Shown here in pieces: positions 1 to 9,664 of a stretch of DNA of 64,000 nt. The position numbers and the translations under genes are program-made. This DNA comes from Siphonodentalium dalli (lineage: Eukaryota; Mollusca; Scaphopoda; Gadilida; Siphonodentaliidae): assembly GCA_032622095.1 (NCBI GenBank), contig CP136069.1, forward strand, positions 198,929,239 through 198,993,238, in the 5' to 3' direction. How positions within the stretch are numbered: the stretch's first letter is position 1; each line of letters begins with the position of its first letter. Under the pieces are notes generated by a model. It was given only the letters and a program-made list of their open reading frames with translations, was not told where the DNA came from and ran no database searches.

Positions 1-574
1 ATACAGCATACACGATATGGAGATGGCTAGCTACAATTAAAATTACACAATGACATATATACAGGGGGCTATATGTATAGTAGCTGTATGCATGGTTCCA
101 TATATACTGCCAATGCATTTCGAAACAACTCTTCGTGAAGTTTCTATAGTGCCGAGAGATGACGACACGGTTCCCACATATTAAGACACTGTACCATATA
201 TTAAGACACTGTACCCACATATTAAACATTTGCAGAACAAAGACAGAATATTGTAAAGTTGATATTTATCAGATTTATCATAGACGTTGTTAAATCCTTC
301 AAATTTAGCATCCCGCGGACCATAAATATGTTGGTTACGACATTTATTTTTTCCACTCGTTTTCAATTCCACATATCTGCATAGACTCCAGCCAACAATT
401 AATTTCAATTAATTATACTTCTTTATGTTTAAACATATTTTTAATCGTAATATAATATTACAAGAGGGATCGGGGGCACAAGTTTTTAAAACTTACCTTT
501 CTTTACTGGCGATATACACTGAGATCGCGCTATTTGCACAATGAGTATAGTGTTTATTTGTTCATCCTTCTCAG
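1..574 (+). other. 3' part of intron 2 of copy A
   Basis: Corresponds to 11478-12047 of copy B. It is AT-rich, with two adjacent copies of an atattaagacactgtacc string near 178-220 and no exon signals apart from the exon 3 acceptor at its end. Confidence 0.6.
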
Positions 575-2141
575 ATATATCTGTCTCCATTCCGGATAAC
601 TGTCTGGTGGAAGCTGTTGATAACGTGTGTCAATCTGCACCAAACTACGGATGGCTGTTTGGAAACAGAGGTAAGCTTGTTACCAGGCCCAATCCAGAGT
701 CCACAGGGGGGGGGGGAATTTAGTGACGCAACATGCTCAGACCTCATCTCCCTTTGAAAGTATCTTTATTATCAAATTAACTAGATTTTTAGTTCCTTTA
801 CAAACTTTACAAAACAAGTTCATTTTTCATTTTAGTTTAATTTCTCTATATCCCCAGATTGGCAGACGGACACAATAATAGAGGTGTCCAATGGGCACGT
901 CACCATCTGTGAACTTAAATTTGAGTCTATATATGTCTCCCATAGTAAATGAGGCCATGTAGAATGAGGTCCACATATGGACAATTTAGTGATGTTAGCC
1001 CGCTGTCACCCTCTGGGAATCATTCTGCACATGACCAGCACCATATTTTGACTGTTGCCTCATTAAATCGCTCCATGTATGTCTTATTCGGTGATAACTG
1101 TGCATGGTCTACTGAATTTAAATAAAATCTCTATGCAATGTAGAAAATGTAGAAAAACAATATTGTTCCGTGTTATGTTTAGGTCATATTATATGTATTA
1201 TATATGTGATGTGGTGTGTAAGATACCACGTAAAGCTCACATTACACCAATATTGTTCACGCTACATTGGCTTCCGGTTTCCAGATTAATAGTGTGGTCG
1301 TGGGAGAGTTGAACCCAGAAGAAATTGGATACAAATTGGTGTCATTCGGATCGACTCGAAACAACACCAGGAAAAAAATATCCATATTATAAGTTCAAGA
1401 TGCTCGCAACGACTTACAAGTCATCAAAAACTGTGCACCACAATAACCCAAACATAACATATATGCATATGTACAACCGAGGCATCTCAGGTCCGAGGAC
1501 TTAGTGTTCTTATACCGTACCCAAAGGTTGATCGTATATATATAGTTTCAGTGACATGTCGTATATTCCATAGCCGGACCGACTCTCTGGATGCATGATC
1601 ACCCGCAACCGCCCTGGATATGATGAATTCAAATGTCTTTTGAAAACTCTTCTGAACACTTGGGCGTGGAACTATACTGAACTAGCTATTAATGCGGGCT
1701 ACATAATGATCCCTTGTTTAAACTTGAAATTTGTGAATTTATTTTAATGTTGTGCCTTGAAACCTCGGTGTTATGTGCGCTATACAAGAAATGTGTCAAT
1801 TGATATAATGTCTAATCTATACATTTAATAGGAGAGAATCTATATAGAGACGTCGATTGTTGCCCCTATGTGTTGTTGTTGTTGTTGTTGTTGTTATTTT
1901 ATTCTACATTTTGTTCTCTAATTGTTGTTTTTTCTTACATTCCTTATTTTTCTTCCTTTCTTTCATTTGCGCATACAATTTCAATGGTGGATATTTCTAT
2001 TTTTCAGACGAGACAAATAACGAAATCGTCGTGGGAGGTAATGACCTAATCATTCCCAGAAAAATCAATAAATGCAGAAGAATTGCCCGGGCAGTTAGAA
2101 GAAGTTTCGGATGCATCATGAGAGATTACACATTACAGTAA
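575..2141 (+). CDS. Copy A of array gene, 3' part only (exon 3 and alternative exons 3a/3b); unknown family
   Basis: Exons 1 and 2 lie before the window. Exon 3 is 575-670, after acceptor ttctcag and before donor GTAAGC, and is 96 nt with phase 1 at both ends. It encodes a segment with residues N-C-L-V-E and N-Y-G-W-L-F-G-N-R. Terminal exon 3a: this copy has an extra G at 868-869 (gacggacac instead of gacgacac). Only the upstream acceptor (ccccag, exon 858-952) therefore keeps the frame, giving D-W-Q-T-D-T-I-I-E-V and a stop at 950-952. Terminal exon 3b is 2008-2141 after a long pyrimidine tract, opening D-E-T-N-N-E-I-V-V and ending in a basic tail. The function is not known. Seen: splice sites and phases. 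Inferred: that 3a and 3b are alternatives. Confidence 0.6.
1121..1126 (+). terminator. Poly(A) signal after exon 3a, copy A
   Basis: AATAAA 169 nt after the 3a stop codon. It lies before the LINE fragment, which fits 3' end formation of the 3a transcript ahead of exon 3b. Confidence 0.5.
1200..1797 (+). mobile_element. Decayed CR1/L2-like LINE fragment (reverse transcriptase C-terminal part), unit A
   Basis: Positions 1238-1291 translate as H-I-T-P-I-L-F-T-L-H-W-L-P-V-S-R-L-I, preceded by C-K-I-P-R-K. This is the signature seen near the RT C-terminus of many metazoan CR1/L2-type elements. In another frame Y-K-F-K-M-L-A-T-T-Y-K-S continues it after about 100 nt of interrupting sequence, and P-K-V-D-R-I and F-K-C-L-L-K-T follow. 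The end, gcgctatacaagaa, resembles the 3' end of such elements. Stops and frameshifts show that it is dead. It separates exon 3a from 3b. Confidence 0.75.
1872..1895 (+). repeat. (GTT)n microsatellite before exon 3b
   Basis: Eight GTT units, just downstream of the LINE fragment and upstream of the pyrimidine tract of exon 3b. Counterparts: 13344-13367 (8), 24564-24587 (8), 35232-35258 (9), 45308-45328 (7), 55412-55429 (6). It may be the simple-repeat tail of the LINE. Confidence 0.85.
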
Positions 2142-2231
2142 AACACAATTGATGATATAAATACTAATTTCTAAGCCAGAAACGACAATATTATACACCA
2201 ATTGCATGCCTTGGGTGAAGTGTCGGGAACG

Positions 2232-2334
2232 ATTTTCCCGAGGTTGTGTCTTTTGAACAACACACAGGACTATTGACCAAGGCCGCAGGTAAATAGTCCT
2301 ACTTGCTGTTCATAATACACCATCGTGGGGAAAT
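2232..2334. repeat. 103-bp imperfect palindrome R1, unit A (foldback MITE-like)
   Basis: The arms run from attttcccgagg to cgtggggaaat and meet at aggactattgacc / ggtaaatagtcct around a short loop (aaggccgca). Two related palindromes lie in the same unit at 3335-3441 (R2) and 3804-3908 (R3). The R3 core has a perfect 13-bp stem. No coding capacity; likely a small non-autonomous hairpin element. Confidence 0.7.
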
Positions 2335-2544
2335 GGCGCTCGCTATATTGCACCCAAGGCTGTCAATATATGTCAGTGAGTACGGATTCAAACACAAAAG
2401 TACTGAAATTCAATATATGGCAAATTCTTACACATCTTACTAATATTTGGCCAAATACATACCCATTTCTTTATGATTGCATTGGCTATACACAGATGCG
2501 TGTCTATAACAGTTTCATAACGGGAGTAGCATTAAAGACCATGT

Positions 2545-2613
2545 GCCAGTGCATTATCTTATATATGCGAGTCTCCCATAAGGACCCTCGCATATATAAG
2601 AGAATGCACTTGC
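2545..2613. repeat. 69-nt hairpin H2, unit A
   Basis: The 27-nt arms (left from 2545, right ending 2613) pair with two mismatches; the shared arm core is ttatatatgcgag / ctcgcatatataa. It is a diverged relative of hairpin H1 of the same length further along the unit. A broken piece of the right arm (aagagaatgcatt) lies just downstream, near 2653. Could be a hairpin MITE or, less likely, an RNA hairpin precursor. Confidence 0.75.
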
Positions 2614-2696
2614 TTACAAGGTCAATGCAAATATTGTGAGGCCACTGTATTTTAAGAGAATGCATTAATTGGCACAGAGTTTTCGCAAAATTTCAG

Positions 2697-2962
2697 GAAG
2701 CTCCTGCCATGGAAGGGTTATCATCTTATCTGTGCATGATCGTCCATCCGGGTATCGAACTGGGGTCTTGGATCAATCATCGACGTATATTAAATATAGA
2801 TCGATGGATCAATGGATGGATCATCTGGGGACGGTGGTCGCTGTTTGTCCCTGGGTCAGCCCGCCGATGTGTCGGAGCACTGGTCGAGTGCGGATGACAG
2901 CTATCGTCCAACGGTTGGTACAGTGGGCGGCCATGATTGCTGTCTTCGGGTTCATCGGGTGA
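2697..2962 (+). other. GC-rich block with phase-1-compatible open frame, unit A: possible third terminal exon or tRNA-like SINE remnant
   Basis: After the weak acceptor aaaatttcag the frame that fits a phase-1 junction is open for 88 codons to a TGA at 2960-2962. It begins G-S-S-C-H-G-R-V-I-I-L-S-V. Exon 3b also has an in-frame internal donor (GGGAG/gtaatg, phase 1) that could join to it. The block is much richer in GC than its surroundings and is open in more than one frame, so the open frame may be chance. Alternative: a box-A-like string tggyacagtgg near 2918 followed by gggttcatcggg suggests a decayed tRNA-derived SINE head. I cannot choose between these. Confidence 0.25.
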
Positions 2963-3215
2963 TTTGTCTTTTCTTTCTGGGCGCTAGGGAGATCGAAGGG
3001 TGGGCGCTCTACTCGGAGTGAAATCACATTTTTACTCGGCTCGAATTATTGTAAACATTACGATCCTTATACACATCAGAAAGACTTCTAATTAACTGTT
3101 CAATGCATATGTACGCTGGCACTATGGCAGACCACTTATTAATATTAGTGTTCAATGCAAAATGTTTAGTTCGTGTCTTTGGAAGATTGTGTGATTGCTC
3201 AGTTATTGTTTGTCA

Positions 3216-4345
3216 ATATCATACGGCGTAATATGAGAATTCATTGTGAGCACGGAGGATTCGATGTGATGCCAATGAGGGTTCTATAGCGTTTTTGGTT
3301 GTTTTGTTTTTCCTTTTCAGTAAAGTAGCGAGAACTATTTTCCCGAGGTTGTGTCTTTTGAACAGCATGCAGGACTATTGACCAAGGCCGCAGGTAAATA
3401 GTTCTGCTTGCTATTCAGAATACACCATCGAGGGGAAATAGGGCTGGGTATTGCACACCAATGTGCATTTTTTGGTTATCAGTGGTAACTCATACAAAGA
3501 GGTTCACTGCTTGATAGTAAACATGTAATTGCTAACATTTGGTCATTTTCCCGGTGGGGAGACCCTTCTCGCACACCTATAGACCGTCGAATGGGTGTGG
3601 ATGGCACTGGGTATATATAATTCATATTCACTAGCCAGGTACTGCCAACAAAAAAATCAGTGCACTTGATAAATGGCTTTAAACACAAATATCAACGCGG
3701 AGGTGTTGTGATTATCAATATACAGACATCACAACACATAATTACACCACGGTTGCATGGCACTGTGGCCCATTTACGTCTCATGACGGGCACAGTTGCG
3801 AAAATTATTTTCAGGATGTGATGTCTTTTGAATATCATGCAGGACTATTTACCAAAGCCGCAGGTAAATAGTCCTGCTTGCTGTTCATAGGACATAATCG
3901 ATGGGGAACACTATTGAACACTATTGAACACCAATTAAGGCAGTCAATACGTGTTGTATTGACACAATTCTCCCCAGGCAGCCGAGGGATACATACATCA
4001 TAGTGCAAGTAAATACGCACATGTCTTAGCCAATGCAAAACTGTGACGGTTTAGTTGCAATAACCGAGCATTTTATCAAATGCACTTATTTTTTCGTTGA
4101 GAGTACAAAGCTAGTGAACAGGATATCAATATACCCAGTGCCATATGTATGGCTTATACATATGTGAGAAGGTTCTCCCCACTGGGCAAACGACCAAATG
4201 TTATCATTTACATTTTATTATCAAGCAATGAACCTCAAAACAAACAAACAAAAATGCACAAAAAACGCTCACACCCTCGTTGGCATCACGTCGAATCTTC
4301 CGTGCTCCCAACGAATCCTCGGATCGATTACGCAATGTGAACATG
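3216..4345. mobile_element. ~1.1-kb foldback element with long inverted arms, unit A
   Basis: The left arm (about 3216-3330 and 3490-3720) is the reverse complement of the right arm (about 4020-4340). Matching landmarks are gagcacggaggattcgatgt against gagcacggaagattcgacgt, atttggtcattttcccggtg against atttggtcgtttgcccagtg, and ggcactgggtatat at matching places. Palindrome R2 (3335-3441) interrupts the left arm and R3 (3804-3908) sits in the spacer. No open frame resembles a transposase, so it is non-autonomous. Arm identity is moderate, so the element is old relative to the unit duplications. Confidence 0.7.
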
Positions 4346-4587
4346 ATTTAGTTTGAACTTATGTATATAATTTATTGTGATTTTTCTACATAAATGAGTT
4401 ATTTCTTGTGTATATAATTCTATTGTAGTAGTCTATAATAAATCAATTATTTCCTTTGACTTTATCTTTACTTTTCTATTAATCCTTTGTATACTCATGG
4501 ACGAGTAGATCCCTTAGGAAATGTTTCAGATAATATGTGACCCGCCATATCAAATCCAGTCGGAAGTCGGCATTTGTTTTACCCTGT

Positions 4588-4656
4588 GCCAATGCATTCT
4601 CTTATATATGCGAGTCGACCATAGGTCGCCTCGCATATATAAGAGAATGCATTGGC
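4588..4656. repeat. 69-nt near-perfect hairpin H1, unit A
   Basis: The 33-nt arms pair with a single mismatch around a 3-nt loop (ata). The outer 27 pairs are perfect, from gccaatgcattctc to gagaatgcattggc. The stem is thermodynamically very strong and the sequence is unchanged in all six units. Its size is in the range of a microRNA precursor, but near-perfect pairing and relatives in the same unit (H2, and the half copy at 6857-6907) also fit a hairpin MITE. Confidence 0.85.
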
Positions 4657-4886
4657 TTAACAATTTTTTATCATGTTTTTTAAATAAATGTTTCTTACAA
4701 TTTTTAGGACATAAAATAAAAAAAACATCCATTACCCTGCAGGGAGCCCCACACATATATAGAAGCACATAGAAGAGTGTCGTCTGCTCATGTTTGTCTG
4801 GGGCTCTGTATGGGTGAAATTATTAAATTGTTAAAGAATACAAGAACAAATTATTAAAATTGTTGCTTTTCAAGTTTAGGCGTGAA

Positions 4887-5198
4887 TGACGTCATTAATT
4901 TTTACAATACCATGAAACAGCATTTCGACGCGATGAAAATCCGGACAAGAAAAATGGGTTAAAAATCACGTGACTTCCGCTTCGCTTTCGCATAGAATCA
5001 TGGGAACAATAATATCCCAAAAAGAAACGGTGACACAGAATCGGAAGTGGACCAACGGGATGGTTATCAAATTAACAACTTTAGTTTTTCTGAACAATTC
5101 CTACGTGATTTTGGCCTATAGATTAGTTTCGTTTGACCAATTTCGTTGGTTAGCTGAATAAAATCAGCGAAGACGTCATGACATGGTCCATGACGTCA
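4887..5198. promoter_or_regulatory. CRE/E-box cluster, unit A (possible second promoter)
   Basis: TGACGTCA at 4887-4894 and 5191-5198, and agacgtca at 5171-5178; the last two form an inverted pair (gacgtcatg / catgacgtc). TCACGTGACTTCCGC near 4966 combines an E-box with an ETS-like core. The density of such sites is unusual for the unit, and the 68-codon frame at 5610 lies downstream. Regulatory activity is inference only. Confidence 0.35.
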
Positions 5199-5609
5199 TT
5201 TGCGTCATTTGGTGTTGTGGGCTAGAATCCAGAAAAAATTGGTCTCCGCAGGAAACACTGATTTCACATCAGTATACTAGACTTGGTTGCATTTATAACC
5301 GTTTTCGCAAAAGATATATGCGAAAATAGCACAAGCAAACGTGCCTGCTTCAGAATCAAATTACCACAGTTGAATAGCCAAGGATGTACCCTTTCCAACA
5401 ATGTATAGCACGACATCGTGTGTTGCGCAGATATTTACTTATGGTGTTTTGTAATAACGATCCCGCCTTAGCTGCGTGTAATTTTCCTCCGGACAAATTG
5501 CTTAGCTAAAAATCCCCCTAATAGGCGGACAACATATTCAATAAGTTCCCGTCTCGCAACGATTTGGCCTCACAGACATATCAGCGGCTTATAAATTCCT
5601 TCGAGATAA

Positions 5610-5816
5610 ATGATTGAACCAATCTACCCTAACAAGGGGGATTTTTTCACGGTTGTATATCGCGCGAATAGTATTGGCTGGCTGCCAGGTATTCACACTC
5701 AACATCGGAACGCGGCTTATTATTTGAAATCATTTGTGAGCAGTGGTGGCGGCGAGGAAGTCAAATTATATGTCCATCATAACATGGGTCGCATTCGTTG
5801 GAGAAGCTGGAATTAA
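5610..5816 (+). CDS. 68-codon open frame, unit A; unknown, possibly not a gene
   Basis: ATG directly after an in-frame TAA, open to TAA at 5814-5816. Composition is protein-like (aromatic-rich, G-W-L-P-G, S-S-G-G-G-E-E, R-I-R-W-R-S-W-N end) and the frame is open in all six units. The changes between units are mostly replacements, so there is no sign of purifying selection. No signal peptide or known motif is seen. It could be the last exon of an unrecognised transcript from the CRE/E-box region or a chance frame. From 5230 to 5600 I see nothing but a small inverted repeat (ttttcgc / gcgaaaa, 5302-5326). Confidence 0.25.
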   Translation: MIEPIYPNKGDFFTVVYRANSIGWLPGIHTQHRNAAYYLKSFVSSGGGEEVKLYVHHNMGRIRWRSWN

Positions 5817-6115
5817 GCCTCAACCAAATTTGTTGTCAAGTTGATGTGGGGGGCTTATATGACCTTGACCTTGACCATAAAACGACCTTGACCTCTGTTG
5901 AAAGACATTTCACTTAAAGGGCCATTTTGCTAGATATGTGTTGCGATGTACGCGCTCATGTCAATATTCAGAGGCCTTTTATAGCTATCCTTTAGAAATA
6001 TACCGGTATCGAGGCTCCTACATACTCGAGTCTGTATCTGACGAACAGAAACATGGGAGTACGATATCAATTTAAACTTGACCTCCATAAAGAATCTATT
6101 ATATATTTGAGGAAA

Positions 6116-6842
6116 GTTTGTGGTCTGTGCGTGTGGGTGTGTGAGGGTGTATGTGTGTGTGTGTTTCCGCGATGGAATCGGAAACGGCTAACCGACTTGG
6201 TACGGGTATGTAGTTTGACCTGAGGACTAACATGGGTATATCCGTTTGCCCGTGCGGCGTGACCTTGACCTTCAAATGACCTTGAACTCAAGTTCTCCGC
6301 TGAGCCGATTTTCACCAAATTTGGTATGCGGGGGTAGTTTCAGGCGCTGAGCAATTTCGTCACACCCGGATGCCCGTGCGGCGTGAACTTGAGATTTTAA
6401 ATGACATTGAACTGTATCTGGGTATCCACTGGGCCGATTTCCACCATTTTTGGGGGGTGTTGGTGTAGATGGGGATGCCAACAAATTTCGTCTCACCCAC
6501 ATGCCCGTCAGACAGGTACCCAGCTAAAACCTAATGTATAGTTTGTGACTTTGTCTGTTAGCTATGGCCGGGAAAACTTCCGGACGGATTTCGACGAAAC
6601 TTGATACCTAAGTGTACGTTTGTCCGGGAAGTGTTTTTGACGGGTCAAAGTGTGATGCTTGATCTTCAAAATGGTCGATTCAAGATCAAATCGGGTAATA
6701 GTGGCGGATTTCGACGAAATTCGATAGCTAGGGATACTTTTGTCCGGGCAGTGTTTTGGACGGCTTAACTCCTAACCCCGACCTGACATTGACATTCAAA
6801 ACGGTAAATTCAAGGTCAAATCTGGTCAAATTTCGCATAACT
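6116..6842. repeat. Degenerate ~125-bp satellite with GT microsatellite, unit A
   Basis: Recurrent blocks such as tgcccgtgcggcgtgaactt, ccgattt-caccaaattt and cggatttcgacgaaa...tttgtccggg recur about every 125 nt with many substitutions. A (GT)n tract lies near 6120-6165. The monomers contain tgaccttga, also present just before this block at 5859-5896. This repeat style is widespread in bivalves. Several open minus-strand frames here are repeat shadows. Confidence 0.7.
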
Positions 6843-7180
6843 AGATCCGACGAAGCACCATAGGTCGCCTCGCATATATAAGAGAATGCATTGGCTTAAC
6901 AATTTTTCTTCTGTCTGTGGTCTGCTGTTATTACCTGTATATGTCCCTCTAAATGAACATTAGACTGTCTCAATGTATACATATATAACTGAATGTGTTA
7001 GTCCACTTAGTCTAGTAGGGTTACAGTAATGTGGAACACTCCGTTGGGGAAATATGATGGGATCGGAGAGTACTCTTCCTCACAGTAGTTATCCTGGTAA
7101 TTTTATACCCAAATTGGGCACCCCACGGTGTCATTCTTATAGATACATTGATTATATACAGTGATTCAGACCGTGTCAAA

Positions 7181-8433
7181 CTTAACACTGCCATCATGTT
7201 CATAACGTGAGGAAATCATTCATAGAGTACAGTCCCTGCAACGATGGACTTAACACTGCCATCATGTTCATAACGTGAGAAAATCACTCATAGAGTTCAG
7301 TCCCCTGCTACGATGGACTTAACACTGCCATCATTTCATAACATGAGTGGAAATCACTCATAGAGTTCAGTCCCTGCTACGATGGACTTAACACTGCCAT
7401 CATGTTCATAACATGTGAGGAAATCACTCATTGAGTTCAGTCCCTGCTACGATGGACTTAACACTGCCATCATGTTCATAACATGAGGAAATCACTCATA
7501 GAGTTCAGTCCCCTGTTACGATGGACTTAACACTGCCACCATGTTCATAACGTGAGGAAATCACTCATAGAGTTCAGTCCCCTGCTACGATGGACTTAAC
7601 ACTGCCATCATGTTCATAACGTGAGGAAATCACTCATAGAGCTCAGTCCCTGCTACGATGGACTTAACACTGCCATCATTTTCATAAATTGAGGAAATCA
7701 CTCATAGAGTTCAGTCCCCTGCTACGATGGACTTAACGCTGCCATCATTTTCATAAATTGAGGAAATCACTCATAGAGTTCAGTCCCCTGCTACGATGGA
7801 CTTAACACTGCCATCATGTTCATAACGTGAGGAAATCACTCATATAGTTTAGTCCCCTGCTACGATGGACTTAACACTGCCATCATATGTTCATAATGTG
7901 AGGAAATCACTCATAAAGTTCAGTCCCCTCTTACGATGGACTTAACACTGCCATCATGTTTTCATAACGTGAGGAAATCACTCATAGAGTTCAGTCCCCT
8001 GCTACGATGGACTTAACACTGCCATCATGTTCATAACGTGAGGAAATCCTCATGGAGTTCAGTTCCCTGTTACGATGGACTTAACACTGCCATAATGTTC
8101 ATAACGTGAGGAAATCACTCATAGATTTCAGTCCCCTGCTACGATGGACTTAACACAGCCATCATGTTCATAACGTGAGGAAATCACTCATATAGTTCAG
8201 TCCCCTGCTACGATGGACTTAACCCTGCTTCCATGTTCATAACGTGAGGAAATCACTCATAGATTTCAGTCCCCTGCTACGATGGACTTAACACTGCCAT
8301 CATGTTCATAACGTGAGGAAATCACTCATGGAGTTCAGTCCCCTGCTACGATGGACTTAACACTGCCATCATGTGTTCATAACGTGAGGAAATCACTCAT
8401 ATAGTTCAGCCCCCTGCTACGATGGACTTAACA
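7181..8433. repeat. Minisatellite, ~69-bp monomer, about 18 copies, unit A
   Basis: The monomer contains acgatggacttaacactgcc, then gttcataacgtgaggaaatc, then gttcagtcccctgct. Monomers differ by point changes and short indels, and the last ends in the unique flank aacaatggcgctc. No constant spacers, so this is a VNTR and not a CRISPR array. The 270 nt before it (6908-7180) hold nothing I can identify. Confidence 0.95.
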
Positions 8434-9136
8434 ATGGCGCTCAATGGGTGTGCATCACCGACTTCAACTGTAGAACTTCAATCTGTTTCTAGGTTTCCCA
8501 TGGCAGTTGAGGCCTAATCAGACTGAGTGTGAATTCGGTGATGCTATCCCGCCTTGTGGAATAGTGTCATTAAATTCACCTTTTGGTGACCTCATTATGC
8601 AAATGTTAGACACACTAAATTCAGGCTTTGCTGTTTCATATTATTTTCTTAACCACCACTTATCCAGGTGAAGAAAAATTGGGGGGTATATTGGACTGAG
8701 TTTGTCTTCTGCCTGTCAGGCGGTCCTTCTATACGCCTGTTGTGATGTCTATAAATCCGTCTATCAACAATTGTTTTCTTCTCCATATTAAAGACCGAAT
8801 GTGTTCATATGTGTTGGTGTGCATGTTCCCTAGGTGACTTACAATCAGATTTGTTCAAATAAGTTCACCAGATCAAATAGGTCATAAGCCAGGGCCATAA
8901 CTCTTTCCCTCCATAGTAATTCTTAAAACAATATCTTCTCAAGAACAATTGGGCCTATACAGCTTATATTTGGTATGGAGGAGCCTTGGGTGACCGGGGT
9001 TCAGGTTTGTTCAAATGGGGTAATTTTTAGGAAATGAGGCCCCCAGATGGTGAATTCGGTGATGCTAGCCCACCCTGCGGAATAGTGTCATTAAATTCAC
9101 CGTTTGGGGATCTCATTCTGCAAAGGTCAGATAAAT

Positions 9137-9558
9137 ATATATAAAAGAATCAACGGACAAGAGAAAAAATTATTTGAAATAACTAATATTCATCAATAGC
9201 TTTTTACAAAATATGGCAACAGACTATTTTTAAGCTTATTCAACACGTAATACCAAGTCATCAACTTTCAAGTCATCAACTTTTCAATTTTCCATCACTA
9301 TTATTAAATATCAGTAATTCGATCCGAAACCATACAACTACTTTCATAATTATCTCAATTCAGAGATATCACATGTACTTGTGGCTACATATACATGTTA
9401 TAGATGTATTAGTCATTTATGATAAAATAATTATTCGTTTTTGTTTTTGTTTGATTACCTGTCATTAGTCGACAGTTTTATTATATTGTTATATATTTGG
9501 ATACATGACGATTATTATATTGTTATATCCAATAAAATAATTGAATTGAGAATTGAAA
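9137..9558. mobile_element. ~420-bp retroposon-like insertion inside a repeat copy, unit A
   Basis: A repeat (gtgaattcggtgatgct... through ...ggggggtatattgg) is intact at 8530-8692. A second copy is split into 9051-9136 and 9559-9660 by this AT-rich segment. The insertion ends in aataaaataattgaattgag, a simple tail typical of non-LTR retroposons, and aaata occurs at both junctions as a likely target duplication. No open frame. The sequence 8693-9050 between the two copies shows nothing I recognise. Confidence 0.55.
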
Positions 9559-9664
9559 TACAGGCTTGGCTGTTCCAATATTATTTTCTTAACCACCACT
9601 TATCCAGGTGAAATCATACCCTGATTTTTCAAAGAAAAATTGGGGGGTATATTGGGTATTGGGG

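Noticed and set aside
1238-1291. H-W-L-P-V reading as evidence of an active reverse transcriptase
   Set aside because: Only a short part of the domain remains, with stops and frameshifts in every unit; no catalytic motif is present.
1857-2141. A 94-codon frame starting in the GTT repeat with a poly-Val and Phe-rich start
   Set aside because: The first part is microsatellite plus the pyrimidine tract of an intron; only the part after the acceptor (from 2008) is kept, as exon 3b.
2740-2830. A tRNA box-B-like string (reverse complement of ggtatcgaact) suggesting a minus-strand tRNA or SINE
   Set aside because: No box A at a suitable distance on that strand and no cloverleaf could be drawn.
3300-3330. 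Acceptor-like ccttttcag before palindrome R2
   Set aside because: In phase 1 it meets TAG after two codons; no useful exon follows.
6067-6502. Minus-strand open frames across the satellite block, with runs of His and Thr
   Set aside because: They are translations of GT microsatellite and degenerate satellite monomers and shift between units.
7181-8433. Regular repeats resembling a CRISPR array
   Set aside because: The whole 69-bp monomer repeats with no unique spacers, and the DNA is animal. It is a minisatellite.
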